From an uncultured Alphaproteobacteria bacterium (lineage in GTDB: Bacteria; Pseudomonadota; Alphaproteobacteria; HIMB59), in assembly GCA_902613185.1 (NCBI GenBank), contig CACMGP010000003.1, forward strand, positions 62,001 to 126,000: a stretch of DNA of 64,000 nt, read 5' to 3'. The translations under genes and the position numbers were made by a program. Below are positions 36,316-43,784 of the stretch, one piece after another. Positions within the stretch are counted from its first letter, which is position 1. Each line of letters opens with the position of its first letter. The notes beneath the pieces were generated by a model. It saw only the letters and a list, made by a program, of their open reading frames with translations, was not told where the DNA came from and did not search any database.

Positions 36316-36947
36316 AAAATCAAAATTTAATAATTGCCTGCCCAAAAGGTAGGCTTGAAGAAAAAGTTGTAAAATTTTTATCCAAAAAGGGTTTAAGGAT
36401 AGAAGAGGCTTTTTTCAATGATAGTGTAAGAAAATTAACTTTTGATACAAATCTTAGCGAGATAAAAGTAATTAAGTTAAAACCATCTGATATTCGATCA
36501 TATATTATGCTAGGTGCAGCTGATATTGGATTTGTTGGATATGATGATATTCTAGAAAATAGCTCAGAAAATATTGTTCTTTTAAAAAAGACTAAAATAG
36601 GAAAGTGTAGAATATCTATTGCTTCAAATAAAAAAAAAATTAATTTTTCGGAAAAGAAAATTTTTAAAGTTGCAACAAAATTTAAAAATATCTCTGAGAA
36701 TTATTTTAAAGATTTAAATATACAGACTGAAACAATAAAATTAAATGGTTCTATCGAACTTGCAGTAAAATATGGAATAGCTGATTTTATCTTAGATTTA
36801 GTTCAATCAGGGAAGACATTAAAAGACAATCAACTTTATGAAAATGTAGTTATAAACAATAACATTTCAACTGTAATAATTAGTAGTTATTTTGCATATG
36901 ATTTAAAAAGAAAATTTATTAAAAAACTTTTAATGCAAGGTTTATAA
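36312..36947 (+). CDS. hisG: ATP phosphoribosyltransferase, short form
   Basis: First enzyme of histidine synthesis, joining ATP and PRPP. The 211 residues include IACPKGRLEEKVVKFL, IRSYIMLGAADIGFVGYDD and IKLNGSIELAVKYGIADFILDLVQSGKTLKDN, the PRPP-binding and active-site segments. The protein ends before the regulatory C-terminal domain, so it belongs to the short form that needs a HisZ partner for activity and feedback control. No hisZ lies in this window. The gene is coupled to murA (ATGA overlap) and to hisD (overlap by one base). Confidence 0.93.
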   Translation: MKNQNLIIACPKGRLEEKVVKFLSKKGLRIEEAFFNDSVRKLTFDTNLSEIKVIKLKPSDIRSYIMLGAADIGFVGYDDILENSSENIVLLKKTKIGKCRISIASNKKKINFSEKKIFKVATKFKNISENYFKDLNIQTETIKLNGSIELAVKYGIADFILDLVQSGKTLKDNQLYENVVINNNISTVIISSYFAYDLKRKFIKKLLMQGL

Positions 36948-38218
36948 TGAAAGTTGTAAATAAAAAATGGATATTTGATCATCTCAACTTATCTGTCAAT
37001 ACAAATTCTAATGTAAGTTCTAAAGTAAAAAAAATTATAGAGGACATAAAAAAAAATAAGGATATTGCTTTATTAAAGTATGTTAAAAAATTTGAGAACA
37101 AAAAAGCAAATTTAAAAAGTATAATAATTCCAAAAAATACTTTAAAGGAAGCTTATAATTCTCTCTCTAATGAAAGTAAAAAGTCTCTAAAACTAGCTTA
37201 CAAAAGAATTTTTTATTATCACTCAAAACAAAAAAAAACATCATATTCTTTCAAAGATCAACTCGACTCGAAGTTTTACATTGAATGGAAACCAATTGAA
37301 AATGTTGGTTTATACATCCCTGGTGGGTTAGCATCTTATCCTTCAACTGTTTTAATGACAGCTATACCTGCAAAAATAGCCGAAGTCCCAAATATTATGA
37401 TTTGTGTTCCATCTCAAAATGGTCAAACATCAAAACTAACTCTTGCAGCTGCATATTTATGTGATGTAAATACTGTTTACAACGTTGGTGGTGCTCAAGC
37501 AATCGCAGCGCTCGCTTTTGGCACAAAAATTATTAAAAAGGCGGATAAAGTATTTGGCCCAGGAAACCAATACGTAGCTGAAGCAAAAAAACAATTATTT
37601 GGAGTCATAGGAATAGATCTACCAGCTGGCCCATCTGAGGTACTAGTCATTGCTAATAATAACTCTAATCCTACTTGGATAGCCTACGATGTTCTCGCCC
37701 AAGGCGAACATGACCCTAATGCAAAAACGTATGTTTTATCTAAATCCAAAAATATTTTAATTAAAGTTAAAAATGAACTTAAAAGAATCATGGAAGAGAC
37801 AAAATTTAAAAATGTTGATCAATCTATAAAAAATAATTGCAATTTAATTTTAGCTAAGAGTCAAAAAGAAATATATGAAATTTCAAATTTTATTGCTCCA
37901 GAGCACCTTCATATTCATGAAAAATTTAATAAAAATATATTAAAAAATATAAAAAATGCAGGATCTGTATTTTTAGATGAAAAATCCCCTGTAGCTTTGG
38001 GAGATTATACAATTGGAACAAATCACGTGTTACCCACAGATCAAACTGCAAAGTTTTCATCTGGTTTGAGTGTTGATGATTACACAAAAAAAACTGTTTT
38101 CATTAATCCTAGAAAAAAAACTCTTAAGAAAATAGCAAATCATACAATTAATCTTGCAAGACAAGAGGGTCTGGAGGCACATGCATTATCAGTTGAAATT
38201 AGAAAGATCAAACCATAA
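36947..38218 (+). CDS. hisD: Histidinol dehydrogenase
   Basis: Zinc enzyme that oxidises histidinol to histidine in the last two steps of the pathway. The 423-residue protein has [23 protein letters not shown] near residue 120, [17 protein letters not shown] near 178 and [14 protein letters not shown], followed by the zinc/active-site segment [14 protein letters not shown] near 257 and [11 protein letters not shown] near 320. All are conserved family signatures. It is read from the same message as hisG, with an 11-base gap to infA. Confidence 0.96.
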   Translation: MKVVNKKWIFDHLNLSVNTNSNVSSKVKKIIEDIKKNKDIALLKYVKKFENKKANLKSIIIPKNTLKEAYNSLSNESKKSLKLAYKRIFYYHSKQKKTSYSFKDQLDSKFYIEWKPIENVGLYIPGGLASYPSTVLMTAIPAKIAEVPNIMICVPSQNGQTSKLTLAAAYLCDVNTVYNVGGAQAIAALAFGTKIIKKADKVFGPGNQYVAEAKKQLFGVIGIDLPAGPSEVLVIANNNSNPTWIAYDVLAQGEHDPNAKTYVLSKSKNILIKVKNELKRIMEETKFKNVDQSIKNNCNLILAKSQKEIYEISNFIAPEHLHIHEKFNKNILKNIKNAGSVFLDEKSPVALGDYTIGTNHVLPTDQTAKFSSGLSVDDYTKKTVFINPRKKTLKKIANHTINLARQEGLEAHALSVEIRKIKP

Positions 38219-38229
38219 GATACAATAAA

Positions 38230-38451
38230 ATGTCCAAAGAAGATGCAATAGAATTTCAAGGTGTAGTTTCTGAGCTACTTCCAAATGCTATGTTTAAAGT
38301 TAAGCTAGATAATGACCACGAAGTCATAGCCCATACATCTGGGAAAATGAGGAAAAATAGAATAAGAGTACTTGCAGGAGACCGAGTCACAGTTGAAATG
38401 ACACCATATGATTTAACTAAGGGCAGAATAACATTTAGGTCGAAGAACTAA
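38230..38451 (+). CDS. infA: Translation initiation factor IF-1
   Basis: A 73-residue single S1/OB-fold protein that occupies the ribosomal A site during initiation. The typical opening [20 protein letters not shown] is followed by [49 protein letters not shown]. The length is normal. The position after the his genes and before an RNase E/G gene follows a common alphaproteobacterial order, except that maf, often found between infA and the RNase gene, is missing here. Confidence 0.96.
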   Translation: MSKEDAIEFQGVVSELLPNAMFKVKLDNDHEVIAHTSGKMRKNRIRVLAGDRVTVEMTPYDLTKGRITFRSKN

Positions 38452-38479
38452 TGAATAATCTTTTAAAAGGAGCAATGCC

Positions 38480-39607
38480 ATGTCTACAAAACTTATTGTT
38501 ACAAACTATAAAAATTTTAAGTGTGGAGTTAAACTAAATGAAGGGGAATTGGTTAATATTCGCTTTCAACCAAACGAAGATGTTCAAATTGGAGATATCT
38601 ATAAGGTAAAAATTACAGAAATTTTACCTAATGATAGTGGAGCATTTGTCTCTTACGGTAACGGAGATCAAAGGGGTTTTTTTAAAAGAATAAACTTTCC
38701 TAATGGGGATAAGGCGCACGAAGGACAATCTTTATTACTTCAAGTAAGAAGTATTGGTTCCAAAGATAAAGTTCATCTTTTTACAAATAATGTCATTTTA
38801 ACTGGTAAATTTATAAATTTATTACCATATGGTGACGAAATAATCTTAAGTAGAAGAACAAGAAAAAACTTAGACACAAATCAACAAGATAAAATTATGG
38901 ATGCTCTGAGTGAGTCTGAAGTAGGATTGATAGCCAGGCATAATCTTATTCCTGAAAACATAGAAATAGCTCAATCTGAGTTGAATGATTTAAATAATCA
39001 ATGGAAAGAAATAGAATTAAACGCAAAAGAATTAAGTAATGAGGGACTTGTTTTTCAAAATACATATTTTGATCAAAATTTTGTTTGTGATTACTCTGAT
39101 AAAAATACTGATCAAATCATCTTTAGTGACAACGATCGATTCGAAAAGGTAAAAAACTGGGATGAAAAATTAGACTCTACTTTTGCGAATCTCTGTGAAG
39201 AGATGTCCAATGAACAAATTGAAGAGGTATTTAATTTAGGTGAAAAGATAGATTATTTAATCGGTCATAATTACGATTTACCAAGTGGAGGTAATATCAT
39301 GATTGGTAAAACAGATGCTCTTACAGCAATTGATGTTAATACGGGATCAGCAAAAAGATTTGATACAAATAGAGAAGCTATTCAATTAATTTCTAGACTC
39401 ATAAAATTAAAAAATATTTCTGGAAAAGTAGTTATAGACCCTGTAGCTAGCGATCAAAATACTCTTAGAAAACTTGTTGGAATGTTAAAAAATGAATTTA
39501 GAGATGATTTAAGTATTACAAATATTTATGGCTACACAAGGGGAGGGCTTTTAGAGTTGAGTAGATCAAGAAACGATCGCTCTATTGATGAATTAAACCT
39601 TCAATAA
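38480..39607 (+). CDS. Short ribonuclease E/G family protein
   Basis: A 375-residue RNase E/G family endoribonuclease, much shorter than E. coli RNase G (489). An S1-like domain spans roughly residues 35-115 (GDIYKVKITEILPNDSGAFVSY), and the DNase-I-like catalytic domain shows LTAIDVNTGSAKRF and KVVIDPVA, holding the family's metal-binding Asp, Asn and second Asp, then GGLLELSR. The protein stops soon after, so the zinc-link and small domain used for tetramer formation in RNase E are absent. A clear AAAAGGAGC ribosome binding site precedes the ATG. It ends 10 bases before the tRNA-Phe gene on the opposite strand. Confidence 0.85.
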   Translation: MSTKLIVTNYKNFKCGVKLNEGELVNIRFQPNEDVQIGDIYKVKITEILPNDSGAFVSYGNGDQRGFFKRINFPNGDKAHEGQSLLLQVRSIGSKDKVHLFTNNVILTGKFINLLPYGDEIILSRRTRKNLDTNQQDKIMDALSESEVGLIARHNLIPENIEIAQSELNDLNNQWKEIELNAKELSNEGLVFQNTYFDQNFVCDYSDKNTDQIIFSDNDRFEKVKNWDEKLDSTFANLCEEMSNEQIEEVFNLGEKIDYLIGHNYDLPSGGNIMIGKTDALTAIDVNTGSAKRFDTNREAIQLISRLIKLKNISGKVVIDPVASDQNTLRKLVGMLKNEFRDDLSITNIYGYTRGGLLELSRSRNDRSIDELNLQ

Positions 39608-39617
39608 ACGCTTGAAG

Positions 39618-39693
<76 letters not shown>

Positions 39694-39740
39694 ATAGCGC
39701 ATAATTCTTATTACAAATAGTTTCTTTTTACTAGTAAAAA

Positions 39741-39938
39741 TTAGTTATCTGCTGAACAGGACATATCATTTCCGCAACAGGTTGGAGATTTAATTTTACC
39801 GTGATCATTTGGGCATTTGGATATCTGCACTTCTGATCCATTATCTAGCTTTAACACATCATCAACCAAAGGTGCATCACATTTTCCACATGTTGCATTT
39901 ACTGACATTCCACAATTTGAACATTCGTAAGTTGCCAT
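39741..39938 (-). CDS. Small zinc-ribbon protein
   Basis: A 65-residue protein with ten cysteines: CSNCG at residues 6-10, CGKC at 17-20, a lone CPNDH near 42, and TCCGNDMSC near the C-terminus. The first two CxxC pairs form a typical zinc ribbon; the C-terminal cluster may be a second site. Similar short proteins are found in marine bacteria, but no function can be assigned. The gene has a good upstream AGGAGAA ribosome binding site on the reverse strand. It is divergent from the MazG-like gene. Confidence 0.75.
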   Translation of the reverse strand: MATYECSNCGMSVNATCGKCDAPLVDDVLKLDNGSEVQISKCPNDHGKIKSPTCCGNDMSCSADN

Positions 39939-40023
39939 ATTTTCTCCTATAATAAGATCCTATAAATTTAAAATGAAAATGAAATAAAATTATTTTCAAT
40001 TATTTAAAGATTAGAGGTTACAG

Positions 40024-40395
40024 ATGACAAATTTTGAAAAAGTGAGGTTATTTATGAAAACATATGGTCAAGAAGTAAAAGATAAAGCTGGATTTAGTGA
40101 CGCTAGGACCAATAAGTTGAGAATTGACCTTATCAAAGAAGAATTAAAAGAATTAACTGAAGCAATGAAGGATGAAAATTTACTAGAGGTGGCAGATGCA
40201 TTGACTGACATACTTTATGTCACTTATGGAGCCGGTCATGCTTTTGGTATTGATTTAGATAAATGCTTTGAGGAAGTTCAAAGCTCTAACATGAGTAAGT
40301 TAAGTGAAGACGGAAAACCTATTTATAATGAGGCTGGAAAAGTAATGAAAGGCCCAAATTATTTTAAACCAGACCTTTCAAAATATTTAAATTAA
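40024..40395 (+). CDS. MazG/PRA-PH superfamily pyrophosphohydrolase-like protein
   Basis: A 123-residue all-helical protein of the alpha-type NTP pyrophosphohydrolase superfamily. The metal-binding signature E-E-x-x-E plus E/D-x-x-D is visible as LIKEELKELTEAM near residues 39-51 and EVADALTDILYVTYGAGHAFGIDL near 59-82. A C-terminal conserved NPxYF-like tail (KGPNYFKPDL) is present, as in phosphoribosyl-ATP-pyrophosphatase-like proteins of phage and eukaryotes. It probably hydrolyses a nucleotide triphosphate (house-cleaning). The substrate is uncertain. It does not look like HisE, which is shorter and follows a different motif order. Confidence 0.75.
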   Translation: MTNFEKVRLFMKTYGQEVKDKAGFSDARTNKLRIDLIKEELKELTEAMKDENLLEVADALTDILYVTYGAGHAFGIDLDKCFEEVQSSNMSKLSEDGKPIYNEAGKVMKGPNYFKPDLSKYLN

Positions 40396-40716
40396 TTATT
40401 TTGGCATATTTGTGGCACCAGTTTCTAAAGAAAAGATTTTACCATCTTTGAAAGTGAATACCGCCATAACTGCCTGCGTATTACCATCTGAAAAAGTTAC
40501 AAATGAGTGCTCAATCCCAATTTCATCGTTTTCATAAATAATTCGAACTTTTTCTCTATTGATATCATCGCTCATTGCCCACTGTATAACATCTTGTTTA
40601 GTTAAAACTTTTCCAGAGGCATGCATTGTGAATTTATAATCATCATGAAGCACCTCATTCATTCCAGCTTCATCTTTATTCATAAAGACTTCATCATATT
40701 TTTTTAATAATGACAT
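40396..40716 (-). CDS. SnoaL-like (NTF2 fold) protein
   Basis: A 106-residue protein with the NTF2-like helix-and-strand order: LLKKYDEVFMNKDEAGMNEVLHDDYKFTMHASGKVLTKQDVIQWA, then a curved sheet ending in AVMAVFTFKDGKIFSLETGA. Proteins of this fold range from binding domains to isomerases. The active-site residues cannot be read with confidence. Its ORF directly abuts the MazG-like gene at its 3' end and lies 13 bases downstream of the following reverse-strand gene, so those two reverse-strand genes are probably one operon. Confidence 0.7.
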   Translation of the reverse strand: MSLLKKYDEVFMNKDEAGMNEVLHDDYKFTMHASGKVLTKQDVIQWAMSDDINREKVRIIYENDEIGIEHSFVTFSDGNTQAVMAVFTFKDGKIFSLETGATNMPK

Positions 40717-40729
40717 TTTTAATCCTTTT

Positions 40730-41032
40730 TTATTCGTCTAACGATACTTGTTTTAATTCGAACAATTCAATGCTTTGTATACATTCATCATAAATTGGTT
40801 TCATTACAGGGTTAGTTCCTTTAACGATACCCATCATTTCCTCTTCATTATGAACATGAACTTTAAACATGATACCGCTTTTATCAGGCAAAATTCCTGG
40901 AACTGTTTTTTCGACATGTGCTGCAGCTTTCCTCATTGCCATACCCTCTTCAGATTGAAAAAAAGCCATAAATTTTTCAAATTTACCATCACCTTCTTTT
41001 AATCTACCAATTGCTAACATCATTTTTTCCAT
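40730..41032 (-). CDS. Small protein, possible dimeric alpha/beta-barrel fold
   Basis: Not firmly recognised. A 100-residue soluble protein: MMLAIGRLKEGDGKFEKFMAFFQSEEGMAMRKAAAHVEKT, then GIMFKVHVHNEEEMMGIVKG and a final helix-strand. The strand-helix-strand pattern is like that of small ABM-type or DUF3764-like proteins, which is only a guess. A strong reverse-strand ribosome binding site (AGGAGAGT) lies upstream of the ATG. It is the first gene of a two-gene set with the SnoaL-like gene. Confidence 0.65.
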   Translation of the reverse strand: MEKMMLAIGRLKEGDGKFEKFMAFFQSEEGMAMRKAAAHVEKTVPGILPDKSGIMFKVHVHNEEEMMGIVKGTNPVMKPIYDECIQSIELFELKQVSLDE

Positions 41033-41167
41033 GATTACACTCTCCTTTATTTATTAGGTTTACTTTAGCTTATTATTTAAAAAAAATATTAATTTTTTAT
41101 TAAAACATTATGCAAATAAATCATAATTTAGTTTCATCCAGCATAATTCAAAGTCGTAATAACAACT

Positions 41168-41359
41168 ATGAAAACTATTTTTAAAATTGGTTCCAAAAGT
41201 CATACACTTAAATATCAAAGGAAAATGTCAGAGGGTGAAGTAAAAAAAATGAAATCATTTGTTACATCTAAAGGCACAAAGATAGAAAAAACAGGTAAGT
41301 TTAAGATAATTGAAGTTAGTGATCAGAAAGACTCTAGAACATTCAAAATTACCCTATAA
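41168..41359 (+). CDS. Small basic protein of unknown function
   Basis: Not recognised. A 63-residue protein, basic, with strand-rich pattern (TIFKIGSKSHTLKYQRKM, then FVTSKGTKIEKTGKFKIIEVSD). It is isolated between two intergenic stretches, and the AT-rich hairpin at 41366-41385 follows the stop. Coding is supported mainly by length, amphipathic pattern and position. Confidence 0.5.
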   Translation: MKTIFKIGSKSHTLKYQRKMSEGEVKKMKSFVTSKGTKIEKTGKFKIIEVSDQKDSRTFKITL

Positions 41360-41365
41360 AAGACT

Positions 41366-41385
41366 CTAATATATTTATATATTAG
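41366..41385 (+). terminator. AT-rich hairpin after the small basic gene
   Basis: CTAATATA (41366-41373) pairs perfectly with TATATTAG (41378-41385) around a TTTA loop, 6 bases after the stop codon of the 63-residue protein. The stem is short and contains almost only A-T pairs, and only a weak T-rich tail follows, so its role as a terminator is uncertain. Confidence 0.35.
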
Positions 41386-41438
41386 GATTGTTATGTATAC
41401 GTGGATTTTTTAAATATTATTAGTACAATTAATATTTA

Positions 41439-41467
41439 TTGACTACGAATAATTATTTTCCTAATTT
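41439..41467 (+). promoter_or_regulatory. Sigma70-like promoter, possibly giving a leaderless message
   Basis: TTGACT at 41439-41444 and TAATTT at 41462-41467, with a 17-base spacer. The predicted start site is at about 41474, at the A of the ATG at 41475, so the message would have almost no leader. No ribosome binding site lies in front of that ATG, which agrees with leaderless translation. Confidence 0.5.
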
Positions 41468-41474
41468 GAACTAA

Positions 41475-41849
41475 ATGGAATTATCAATAATTTTCTTTGT
41501 CATAATTCTAATATTTTTCTCACCTCTAATTTTAGGATTAATTTTTATGGGTGCCCAAAAGAAAATTAATCTAAAGCATACTAATTCTAGTTTAAACAAA
41601 CCAGGTTTTATCGGTTATTGTTGGACTTATTTCTTCTTCAGTTTTTTTGTTCCTATTTTTCGAGGAGAAATTTTAATTGGAGTGCTCCATTTAATCTTTT
41701 CAGTGGTAACATTTGGTCTTTTTCAGTTAGTTATCCCTTTTCTTTATAACAAACAATTTACTAGTCGCATGTTGACAAGTGGGTGGGAATTAAGTGATAC
41801 AGAAGAGAATATGCAAGTAGCAAGACTCAAGTTAGGTATAGGAAATTAG
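41475..41849 (+). CDS. Small membrane protein of unknown function
   Basis: Not recognised. A 124-residue protein with an N-terminal helix (about residues 3-26) and two further helices near 45-66 and 70-92. The part FRGEILIGVLHLIFSVVTFGLFQLVIPFLYNK resembles DUF2628/TM2-like 'bacterial scaffold' proteins of no known function. The C-terminus is polar, with TSRMLTSGWELSDTEEN. It ends 1 base before the decayed tmRNA-like repeat that marks the left border of the insert. Confidence 0.6.
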   Translation: MELSIIFFVIILIFFSPLILGLIFMGAQKKINLKHTNSSLNKPGFIGYCWTYFFFSFFVPIFRGEILIGVLHLIFSVVTFGLFQLVIPFLYNKQFTSRMLTSGWELSDTEENMQVARLKLGIGN

Positions 41850-41850
41850 A

Positions 41851-41892
41851 AGGGGCGTTCTGTTTCCTAACACATCGTCCCTAAGTCGCACT
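41851..41892 (+). repeat. Decayed copy of the tmRNA 3' end (possible attachment-site remnant)
   Basis: AGGGGCGTTCTGTT at 41851-41864 is identical to 43485-43498 at the terminator of the tmRNA gene, and the following bases (41875-41892) match the next tmRNA bases at roughly three of four positions after a small length difference. The same strand orientation in both copies gives a direct repeat. Such repeats arise when an element integrates into the 3' end of a tmRNA gene. The copy is imperfect, so this would be an old event. Confidence 0.6.
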
Positions 41893-41910
41893 ATACAATG
41901 ATTTTATAAT

Positions 41911-41933
41911 AGTGTCTGCTAAAAGTGTCTGCT
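41911..41933 (+). repeat. Tandem AGTGTCTGCT repeat near left border of insert
   Basis: AGTGTCTGCT occurs at 41911-41920 and again at 41924-41933, with a 13-base period. A closely related pair (AGTGTATGCA, 43418-43427 and 43429-43438) lies near the right border. Short tandem repeats at both ends of an integrated segment are typical of recombinase arm-binding sites, though here that is only inferred. Confidence 0.45.
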
Positions 41934-42015
41934 CTGATTTCTAGTTTTTGACGAATTTGTGACTTCTGTTCGCAAAAGTATACAAATAAAAATAGAATAT
42001 GTTATTTTATACAAT

Positions 42016-42435
42016 ATGAAATTTATAATCTGTTTAGTTATATTACTTTTATCAAGTCTTACATATGCTTCAGAGGAAAAATTTATATGCTCGGACATTG
42101 ACTCCGGTGGTTTTAACTATGATGGCAACAACTACAAGATAACATTATTCAATCTGCAAACATTTGAAATTATTATCGATATTAATAATAGATTATTAGA
42201 TGCACCTGATTTAATGATGCCAAAAGGAGATAGTTTAGAGGGTATATGTCTAGATAATTCTAATAATCTTTCATTATTAACATGCACAAATGTGTACGGG
42301 CAAACTTTTATGTTTAATACAATTAATTATGAATTTTCATATTCATCTATATATGGACATGTTGGTGACAGTCCTGACAGCACAGGCTATGCTGACTCTC
42401 TTGGTATAAGGTTTGGTGTTTGTAAAAAATTATGA
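42016..42435 (+). CDS. Small secreted protein inside the tmRNA-linked insert
   Basis: Not recognised. The start at ATG 42016 is chosen over an upstream in-frame ATG at 41959, because it gives a clean signal peptide (MKFIICLVILLLSSLTYAS). The mature protein is about 120 residues, with cysteines in KFICSDIDSG, EGICLDN, LLTCTNV and the C-terminal FGVCKKL. First and last cysteine positions match those of the next gene's product, so the two may be distant paralogues. It lies 165 bases from the decayed tmRNA copy. Confidence 0.6.
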   Translation: MKFIICLVILLLSSLTYASEEKFICSDIDSGGFNYDGNNYKITLFNLQTFEIIIDINNRLLDAPDLMMPKGDSLEGICLDNSNNLSLLTCTNVYGQTFMFNTINYEFSYSSIYGHVGDSPDSTGYADSLGIRFGVCKKL

Positions 42436-42457
42436 TTTTTTATAAAGAAATAGTTAT

Positions 42458-42832
42458 ATGAAAATCCTTCTCACAATCTATGTTTTGTTTTTTTCATCTT
42501 CGGTGATTGCAGAAAATGTTATTCTATATTGTAACTTAGATACTCATGTAAAGTTCAGGAATGAAAACTGGGAGGATCTAAATAAAAGAAAATTTCAAAT
42601 AACAATTAAAGACGAATGGATTCAAGTTTATAACCTAACAGCAGAAATAGAAGTAGGTGAATTTTATGTTATAGCAAATACAACAAATTATATTAATGCA
42701 ATATTAGATGAAAGCGATGAAGATAGTTGGATTAAAATGTTTGCTTTTAACAAAATTAATGGATATACGAAGTTGTTCACTACAAATAATGTAGGAGAGA
42801 CAATACACTTGGGTTGGTGTTTAGATAATTGA
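42458..42832 (+). CDS. Small secreted protein inside the tmRNA-linked insert
   Basis: Not recognised. A 124-residue protein with signal peptide MKILLTIYVLFFSSSVIA followed by ENVILYCNLDTH. It has two cysteines in the mature part, LYCNLD at the start and the C-terminal GWCLDN, which suggests one disulfide tying the ends together. The overall plan (signal, early Cys, strands with KFQITIKDEWIQVYNL, late Cys) is shared with the gene 22 bases upstream. No family is known to the annotator. Confidence 0.55.
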   Translation: MKILLTIYVLFFSSSVIAENVILYCNLDTHVKFRNENWEDLNKRKFQITIKDEWIQVYNLTAEIEVGEFYVIANTTNYINAILDESDEDSWIKMFAFNKINGYTKLFTTNNVGETIHLGWCLDN

Positions 42833-42937
42833 TAATCTGGAACACCCATCAATCAAAATTTCTACATCAATTACGCAAAATCCATAGATCCTCCCAAAAC
42901 ATTTTAAATAGAAATTAATTTATGATAATATATATAT

Positions 42938-43288
42938 GTGAATTTAATAGAGTCTGTAAAAACTTGCTTTAAAAAATATGGAGTCATTGAAGGTAGGGCA
43001 TCGAGATCTGAATACTGGTTTTTTATTCTCTTTTATGCCCTTATCTCGTTACCACTTGAATTTTTTGCATATGAAAATTTAAATATTGTAATAATAGAAC
43101 TAATAATAACTATCGGTTTTTTAATACCTACAATAACAGTTGCTACTAGAAGGTTGCATGATGTTAATAGAAGTGGTTGGTGGCAACTTATCTCATTTAC
43201 AATTATTGGAATTATCCCACTTTTATATTGGTTATGTAAGAGTAGCGATGAAGAAAATAATAGGTTTGGTTCAAATCCACTAAAATAA
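42938..43288 (+). CDS. DUF805 family membrane protein
   Basis: A 116-residue inner-membrane protein starting at GTG 42938. The opening LIESVKTCFKKYGVIEGRASRSEYWFFILFYALIS and the segment ATRRLHDVNRSGWWQLI, followed by two final helices and the tail NRFGSNPLK, are the standard DUF805 (YhaH-like) pattern. Four hydrophobic helices are visible. The function is unknown; some members associate with stress or mobile regions. It is the last gene of the insert before the tmRNA gene. Confidence 0.85.
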   Translation: MNLIESVKTCFKKYGVIEGRASRSEYWFFILFYALISLPLEFFAYENLNIVIIELIITIGFLIPTITVATRRLHDVNRSGWWQLISFTIIGIIPLLYWLCKSSDEENNRFGSNPLK

Positions 43289-43417
43289 AAATTTAGATAA
43301 ACCTCTTCATACAAAGACATCAACTTAAACACAAATCTAAAACTATAATTCTCTTTGATTAATCACCTAGAATATTACAAATAAAGATTTAATTTTGCGT
43401 AAAGATTTCAATTTCAA

Positions 43418-43438
43418 AGTGTATGCAAAGTGTATGCA
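43418..43438 (+). repeat. Tandem AGTGTATGCA repeat near right border of insert
   Basis: AGTGTATGCA at 43418-43427 and 43429-43438, an 11-base period. It mirrors the AGTGTCTGCT pair at 41911-41933. The surrounding 190 bases (43289-43480) hold no other recognisable gene or structure. Confidence 0.45.
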
Positions 43439-43485
43439 ACTTGTTTTTCTAAAAGTGAGAGGAAAAAATAACTTTAAATTAAAAA

Positions 43486-43511
43486 GGGGCGTTCTGTTGC
43501 CCGGCCGCCCC
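43486..43511 (-). terminator. Rho-independent terminator of the tmRNA gene
   Basis: On the reverse strand GGGGCG (43511-43506) pairs with CGCCCC (43491-43486), closed by a 14-base loop, and is followed by a TTTTT run (43485-43481). It ends the pre-tmRNA transcript. Confidence 0.8.
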
Positions 43512-43735
43512 AAAGCCGCGCTTACCTAATTAGATTAAGCAGCGAGTGCTAATTCATTATCGTTAGCAATTATTTTAAGTTTCTATGTCGAAGAAACGCT
43601 TACAACGAGCAAAAACTATATCCTTCAGAGCACGTCAAACCTATATCACCCCCATAAAAAAATTATGGTGGAGGTGTCGGGTACCGCCCCCGAGTCCGAT
43701 ACACCTATTACATATAGCGTTTATTGCTATAGTTG
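43486..43735 (-). ncRNA. ssrA: Permuted two-piece transfer-messenger RNA (tmRNA)
   Basis: The reverse strand carries the alphaproteobacterial permuted form. The acceptor piece comes first: its T-arm (TCGGG, loop, CCCGA) and CACCTCCACCA end at 43666. A short spacer follows, then the coding piece starting GGGGGTGATATAGGTTTGACGTG at 43653. The tag frame at 43567-43535 reads ANDNELALAA and stops with TAA, an unusually short tag (10 residues, no FAEE-type insertion). ATATAG in the coding piece can pair with CTATAT in the acceptor piece to rebuild helix P2. The terminator closes the transcript. The 5' end of the precursor (about 43735) is approximate. The RNA rescues stalled ribosomes with SmpB. 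Confidence 0.92.
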
Positions 43736-43784
43736 ATAAACAACGAAGATAATATAGTCTAATAAATGAATCCTTTAAACACCT

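Noticed and set aside
41850-42015. Possible integrase remnant near the left border of the insert
   Set aside because: No tyrosine or serine recombinase motif is visible in any frame; only the repeats remain.
43033-43332. A 99-residue reverse-strand frame opposite the DUF805 gene
   Set aside because: The DUF805 frame has clear family motifs, and the opposite frame has none.
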